Shown piece after piece: positions 14,069-17,561 of a stretch of DNA of 17,561 bases. The DNA is from Deltaproteobacteria bacterium (GTDB lineage Bacteria; Desulfobacterota; Binatia; UBA9968). The stretch is taken from positions 1 to 17,561 of the forward strand of contig JAERMN010000008.1 of assembly GCA_016844625.1 (NCBI GenBank), in the 5' to 3' direction. The position numbers were made by a program, and so were the translations under genes. The notes under the pieces were generated by a model. The model worked only from the letters and a program-made list of their open reading frames with translations. It was not told the origin of the DNA and searched no databases. Position 1 is the stretch's first letter, and each line of letters begins with the position of its first letter.

Positions 14069-15121
14069 TCAAAACCCTTTCCCGACAACTTCGCCAATAA
14101 CTCGCAGCGCCTGCTCAATATCACTCCAATCAACATCGACGTGAGTCACCATTCGAACTCGGCGCGAGTCCACCGCTCCGCCGAGCACTTTGCGCTCGCT
14201 TAATCGCTGCAAGAACTCGCTTGACGCCATTCCAGTCTCGCCAACGTCATAGATGACTATGTTGGTCTGAATTTTTTGCGGCTGGATAACAAGGCGCGGA
14301 ATATTGGCCAATCCTTGAGCAAGTATCTTGGCGTTTTCATGATCGACGTGCAGCCGCTTCGGCCCCTCTTCCAACGCGACCAGTGCTGCCGCTGCGATCA
14401 CACCCACTTGGCGCATGCCGCCGCCAAGCATTTTGCGGATCACGCGGCAGCGCTCGATCAGTGGCCTCGCACCGACGATCATCGAACCCACCGGCGCGCC
14501 GAGGCCTTTGCTAAAGCAGAATTGCACCGAGTCGAATTTCTTCGTAATCTCGGCGACGCTCTGACCGAGATGGACCGCCGCGTTGAACACCCGTGCGCCG
14601 TCGAGATGGACTTTTAAACCGGCGTCATGCGCCTTGTCGCAGATCTCATGTGCCAAGCCCGTCGGATAAACTGTGCCACCGGCCATGTTATGGGTGTTCT
14701 CCAGCGCGACCAACGCGGTCTGCGGCCGAGTGTAAGTTTTCTCACGGATTGCCGGCGCCATCTGCTCCCAGGTCATGATGCCGTCAGCGGTCGGAATAAC
14801 CCGCGGCAAGACGCCGCCGAGCGCAGCCATCGACGCCATCTCATAGTTGTAAACATGACCGGCCGCTTCGCAGATCACTTCCTGGCCGCGTTCGGCCTGG
14901 GCCATGATGCAGGCGAGATTGCCCATCGAGCCAGATGGAACGAACAGGCCGGCCTCGCGGCCAAATATTTCCGCCGCCCGCGCCTGCAAGCGGTTAACCG
15001 TCGGATCTTCGATGTAAACATCGTCGCCGACCTCCGCCTCAGCCATCGCGCGGCGCATGGCCGGCGAAGGTTTGGTAACGGTGTCGCTGCGCAAATCGAT
15101 GATCTTGTCGGTCATGATCAT
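14069..15121 (-). CDS. ltaE: Low-specificity L-threonine aldolase
   Basis: PLP enzyme (fold type I, beta-eliminating lyase family) that cleaves L-threonine or allo-threonine to glycine and acetaldehyde. The 350-residue protein opens with IIDLRSDTVTKPSPAMRRAM and the AEVGDDVYIEDPTVNRLQ motif. It has GSMGNLA for PLP phosphate, the cofactor-stacking His89 in GHVYNYE, Asp174 in VHLDGARVFN and the Schiff-base Lys205 in FCFSKGLGAPVGS. All key residues are present. The start may be the ATG at 15121 or the one at 15115 (MTDKIIDL); neither has a strong ribosome-binding site. It follows the heme-oxygenase-like gene by 77 nt on the same strand and ends at a clear terminator. Confidence 0.94.
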   Translation of the reverse strand: MIMTDKIIDLRSDTVTKPSPAMRRAMAEAEVGDDVYIEDPTVNRLQARAAEIFGREAGLFVPSGSMGNLACIMAQAERGQEVICEAAGHVYNYEMASMAALGGVLPRVIPTADGIMTWEQMAPAIREKTYTRPQTALVALENTHNMAGGTVYPTGLAHEICDKAHDAGLKVHLDGARVFNAAVHLGQSVAEITKKFDSVQFCFSKGLGAPVGSMIVGARPLIERCRVIRKMLGGGMRQVGVIAAAALVALEEGPKRLHVDHENAKILAQGLANIPRLVIQPQKIQTNIVIYDVGETGMASSEFLQRLSERKVLGGAVDSRRVRMVTHVDVDWSDIEQALRVIGEVVGKGF

Positions 15122-15198
15122 TGCTACTCAGGACTGCGATTTCGCGTCGTTCGGTGGGCTATCCGCTAGTGGTTTTCCAATTTTTGAGTTTTGACTTT

Positions 15199-15942
15199 TT
15201 AACTTTGAATTTCTTTAATCGTTTCCGCTGACAATTGAGGCCTGACGAAAGCATTATAGATACAGTCGTTTTGCAGCCACATAATATCAGCCCGCTGGCG
15301 CACCGCCTCGCGCATCTCGCTTTGCAGTTTTTCTTCCATGCAGTGCTGCTTGATCACGTTACTCACCATGTCGCCGTGGCCTTTGTCGTGATATTCGTGG
15401 GCGCGGAAGAAATCCAAGCTGCTCGCCGGAATCCACGGATAAAATTTCTCGATCGCTTCCCGTTCCTCTTTCATCCGCTTCGGTCCACCGCCTTCAAAGA
15501 CTAAACCGGTGCCGATCGCCACCGCCCAATGGCTCTGCTGCACCAACGACACATACATTTCCAGCGCCGCGCGAATGCCGGGCAGCGGTTCGTAGTTGAG
15601 AATATCGGTGCTGGCGATGCCCAGGCCGTTGGCGAACTGCACCCAAAGTTCGCGGTGGCTCGGATACTTGCCGCCGAACAAATCTTCGCCCTCTTCCTCG
15701 ACCATGTTTTCCAGCAGCATGCGGCGCAGCTCTGGCACCGGGCACTTGTGATAGCGAATGCCGAAAAAACGATGGATATTGCGGAACTCATGAAACTGAT
15801 TGCGCGCCCACCACTGGAGCTGCTCTTGGGTCAGCCGGCCGCTCAAGAGCAATTGGCGAATTGGATGCGGCCGCGGATGACGCTGGTGCAACGTGTGTTG
15901 CAAATCTGCGATCAACTCTTCAGGTAAAAGTAACCCATCCAT
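15199..15942 (-). CDS. Heme-oxygenase-like (PqqC/TENA superfamily) protein with a likely diiron site
   Basis: A 247-residue all-helical protein similar to PqqC and CADD, starting MDGLLLPEELIADL; SGRLTQEQLQWWARNQFHEFRNI is PqqC-like. Unlike cofactor-free PqqC it has HxxxDxxH at His182-Asp186-His189, Glu150 in LVFEGGG exactly 32 residues before His182, and Glu86 ten residues before His96. This matches, as I recall them, the metal ligands of heme-oxygenase-like diiron oxidases (CADD Glu142/His174/Asp178/His181; SznF Glu215/His225). It may therefore be an O2-using diiron oxygenase; the substrate is unknown. The start at 15942 is set by GGAGG four bases upstream; the frame stays open to 16413, but that extension is antisense to the ABC gene and is rejected. 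It lies upstream of ltaE on the same strand. Confidence 0.85.
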   Translation of the reverse strand: MDGLLLPEELIADLQHTLHQRHPRPHPIRQLLLSGRLTQEQLQWWARNQFHEFRNIHRFFGIRYHKCPVPELRRMLLENMVEEEGEDLFGGKYPSHRELWVQFANGLGIASTDILNYEPLPGIRAALEMYVSLVQQSHWAVAIGTGLVFEGGGPKRMKEEREAIEKFYPWIPASSLDFFRAHEYHDKGHGDMVSNVIKQHCMEEKLQSEMREAVRQRADIMWLQNDCIYNAFVRPQLSAETIKEIQS

Positions 15943-16054
15943 AAGTCCTCCACAGGTTCCAGCATCTGGGTGGCGCCAATATATCCAACCTAATCTGAAT
16001 TGACTAGCCCTGCGGCCATCACGATTGCTGCGACCACTGATGATGCAGGAAACC

Positions 16055-16090
16055 GGTTCCAAAATTTTGAACGGCTTGAACGATTGGAAC
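16055..16090. repeat. GTTCCA/GTTCAA 9-nt-period repeat, copy 2
   Basis: Read on the minus strand, GTTCCAATC, GTTCAAGCC and GTTCAAAAT follow each other at 9-nt period and end in an inverted TTTGGAACC. The core GTTCCAATCGTTCAA is identical to that at 3448-3462. It occupies the divergent region between the heme-oxygenase-like gene and the ABC ATPase gene. Confidence 0.75.
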
Positions 16091-16146
16091 TCTAATAGAC
16101 CAAATCTGTTATTGTTTTTTGCTCGTCCCTTTACTAGCATGATCCC

Positions 16147-16911
16147 ATGACCTCGCTGTCGCTGCGCCGACTGACGAAAAAATTTGGCACCATCACCGCC
16201 GTCGACCAAGCCAATCTGGACGTCAACGGCGGCGAGTTTTTGGTCATTGTCGGTGCAAGCGGTTGCGGTAAAACCACCACACTCCGGCTCATCGCCGGAC
16301 TGGAACAGCCCGACAGCGGCACCATTTTCATCGGCGGCGTGCCGGTCAACGACGTGCCGGTGGGTCGGCGCAACGTGCAGATGATTTTTCAGAACTACGC
16401 GCTCTGGCCGCACATGAAAGTGTTCGACGAAAGCCGTTACTCCAACCTATCGCTACCGCTCAAAGTGAGAAAATGGTCGAGCGACAAGATTGCCGAGTTT
16501 CTCCGCCCGCTGGCTTGGAAAATCGGTATTGAAGAAAGTTTTTTCAAACGCAAGCCGGGCGAGCTTTCCGGCGGCCAACAGCAGCGCGTCGCGCTCGGCC
16601 GCGCCATGGTCACCTCGCCGCGCATCATGCTAATGGACGAGCCGCTGAGCAACATCGATCCGCCCAATCGCCTCAAGATGCGCCAGGAAATTCTCGCCTT
16701 CCACAAGGATAATCGTCTGACCACACTCTACGTGACCCACAACTTGGCCGACGGCATGGCCATGGCGGACCGCATCGCGGTCATGCACGAAGGCCGCTTC
16801 GAGCAGGCCGACACGCCGGACTATTTGATGCGCCACCCGGCTACTGAATATGTCGCGGATTTTTTTAAGGCCGACCAGTTCGGCCACCGCGCCATCGCAC
16901 CGCAAAGGTGA
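16147..16911 (+). CDS. ABC transporter ATP-binding protein
   Basis: Cytoplasmic ATPase of an ABC importer. The 254-residue protein has Walker A GASGCGKTT (residues 36-44), the Q-loop Gln82 in IFQNYALWPHM, signature LSGGQ (140-144), Walker B RIMLMDE (159-165) and the switch His198 in YVTHN. The sequence resembles the sugar/polyamine/iron (MalK-PotA-FbpC) group, but it stops where the TOBE regulatory domain of that group would begin. The D-loop region reads SNIDPPNRLKMR where SNLDAKLR is usual. No permease or binding protein is visible in the window. It is followed 3 nt later by the metallo-beta-lactamase-fold gene, suggesting one transcript. No strong ribosome-binding site precedes the ATG. 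Confidence 0.92.
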   Translation: MTSLSLRRLTKKFGTITAVDQANLDVNGGEFLVIVGASGCGKTTTLRLIAGLEQPDSGTIFIGGVPVNDVPVGRRNVQMIFQNYALWPHMKVFDESRYSNLSLPLKVRKWSSDKIAEFLRPLAWKIGIEESFFKRKPGELSGGQQQRVALGRAMVTSPRIMLMDEPLSNIDPPNRLKMRQEILAFHKDNRLTTLYVTHNLADGMAMADRIAVMHEGRFEQADTPDYLMRHPATEYVADFFKADQFGHRAIAPQR

Positions 16912-16914
16912 ACG

Positions 16915-17561
16915 ATGAGAAGAGCGATCGCGGCGTTGCTGTTGGTTGTTCCGCTGTTGAACCCCGCGCGAAGCTACTCAGCCTGCCGCGAGCTCGACGT
17001 CGCGCGCGGCTGGACCCCTCCGGCGTACGCCGCCGAGCCGGATGTGACGCTGGAGTTCTTCGGTCACAATTTTTTTCAGATCACGTCGAGTAAAGGCACC
17101 AAGATCATCACCGACCCGGTATCGCCGGGATTCTACCCAACGCCGAACATCGCCCCCCATGCGATTACCGTCGGCCGTGAACATCCCAACCATAACTACG
17201 TCGAGATTGCCAAGAACAAACCGGTGATTCTGCGCGGCCTGGCCAACTACGGCGCGGAATGGAACAAGATCAGCACCACCGTGGGCGATATTCTCGTATA
17301 CGCGGTGCCGATCTACCAGCAGCAGTTTGGCGCGGCGCTTAAAGGCGCGGCATTTGTCTTCGACCTCGGCACGATTTGCGTGGCTCACCTTGGCGACTTA
17401 AGTCACAAACTGACCGAAGAGCAGATTAAAGCCTTCGGCAAAGTCGATATCGCCATGATTCCCATTGGCGGCACCTTCACCATGCCGCCGGACACGGCGC
17501 GTGAAGTGTTGCAGCAGTTAAAGCCCAAGATCGCGATCCCTATGCATTACCGCGAGAGCAC
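16915..17561 (+). CDS. Metallo-beta-lactamase-fold hydrolase, UlaG-like, probably exported (3' partial)
   Basis: The frame is open from ATG 16915 to the window edge (215 codons, no stop). The N terminus MRRAIAALLLVVPLLNP looks like a signal peptide, with possible cleavage near AYA-A (residue 39). The mature part has VTLEFFGHNFFQITSSKGTKIITDP as in UlaG-like metal-dependent hydrolases, then TVGREHPNHNY where SHxHxDHN is normal, CVAHLGDLSHKL, a PIGGTFTMPPDTAREVL segment and the terminal IAIPMHYRES. The last His-containing motifs are kept, but the first metal motif has lost one His and the Asp. It starts 3 nt after the ABC ATPase gene, implying coupling. The substrate is unknown and the C terminus is not seen. 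Confidence 0.85.
   Translation, partial: MRRAIAALLLVVPLLNPARSYSACRELDVARGWTPPAYAAEPDVTLEFFGHNFFQITSSKGTKIITDPVSPGFYPTPNIAPHAITVGREHPNHNYVEIAKNKPVILRGLANYGAEWNKISTTVGDILVYAVPIYQQQFGAALKGAAFVFDLGTICVAHLGDLSHKLTEEQIKAFGKVDIAMIPIGGTFTMPPDTAREVLQQLKPKIAIPMHYRES

Noticed and set aside
15943..16413. 157-residue N-terminal extension of the heme-oxygenase-like protein
   Set aside because: It runs antisense through the repeat and the ABC ATPase start. A good GGAGG and the family N terminus place the start at 15942.

Overview
The window reads as a chromosome segment of an uncultured Gram-negative bacterium. A full Tol-Pal system shows an outer membrane. The pgk-tpiA-secG-tRNA-Leu order, the UbiD-type decarboxylase and the apparent use of selenocysteine suggest a deltaproteobacterium-like lineage (Desulfobacterota or Binatota type). 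That placement is an inference, since no rRNA or phylogenetic marker was compared.

Layout. Positions 1-4408 hold tolQ-tolR-tolA-tolB-pal on the minus strand, the envelope-constriction and lipid-homeostasis complex. Diverging from it at 4634-7276 are phosphoglycerate kinase, triosephosphate isomerase, SecG and a class II tRNA-Leu(GAG). After a 358-nt gap comes a 67-residue excisionase-like helix-turn-helix protein (7635-7838). A UbiD-family decarboxylase (minus) and a bactofilin (plus) diverge from a shared control region at 9335-9550. An adenine-deaminase-family amidohydrolase (minus) runs tail to tail into the bactofilin.

The most interesting part is 11938-13899 on the plus strand. It holds a DsrE-like protein, an ACMSD-type amidohydrolase and a peroxiredoxin-like protein. 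The first and third are interrupted by an in-frame UGA exactly where their families carry a redox cysteine (UGGC and UPYC motifs). Each UGA is followed at the right distance by a bacterial SECIS-like hairpin, and the second closely resembles the E. coli fdhF SECIS. UGA is the normal stop codon in neighbouring genes and UGG directly precedes one of the UGAs, so a general reassignment of UGA is excluded. I annotate both genes as full-length selenoproteins.

The right end (14069-17561) holds a low-specificity L-threonine aldolase and a heme-oxygenase-like protein that keeps a probable diiron ligand set (both minus). Diverging from these are an ABC transporter ATPase and a secreted metallo-beta-lactamase-fold protein cut by the window edge.

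Intergenic DNA carries several short dispersed repeats, including sets of 7-mers with 8-9 nt periodicity. One ~85-bp element is present both between tolQ and tolR and between tpiA and secG. No selA, selB, selC or selD, CRISPR array, IS element or rRNA is visible.
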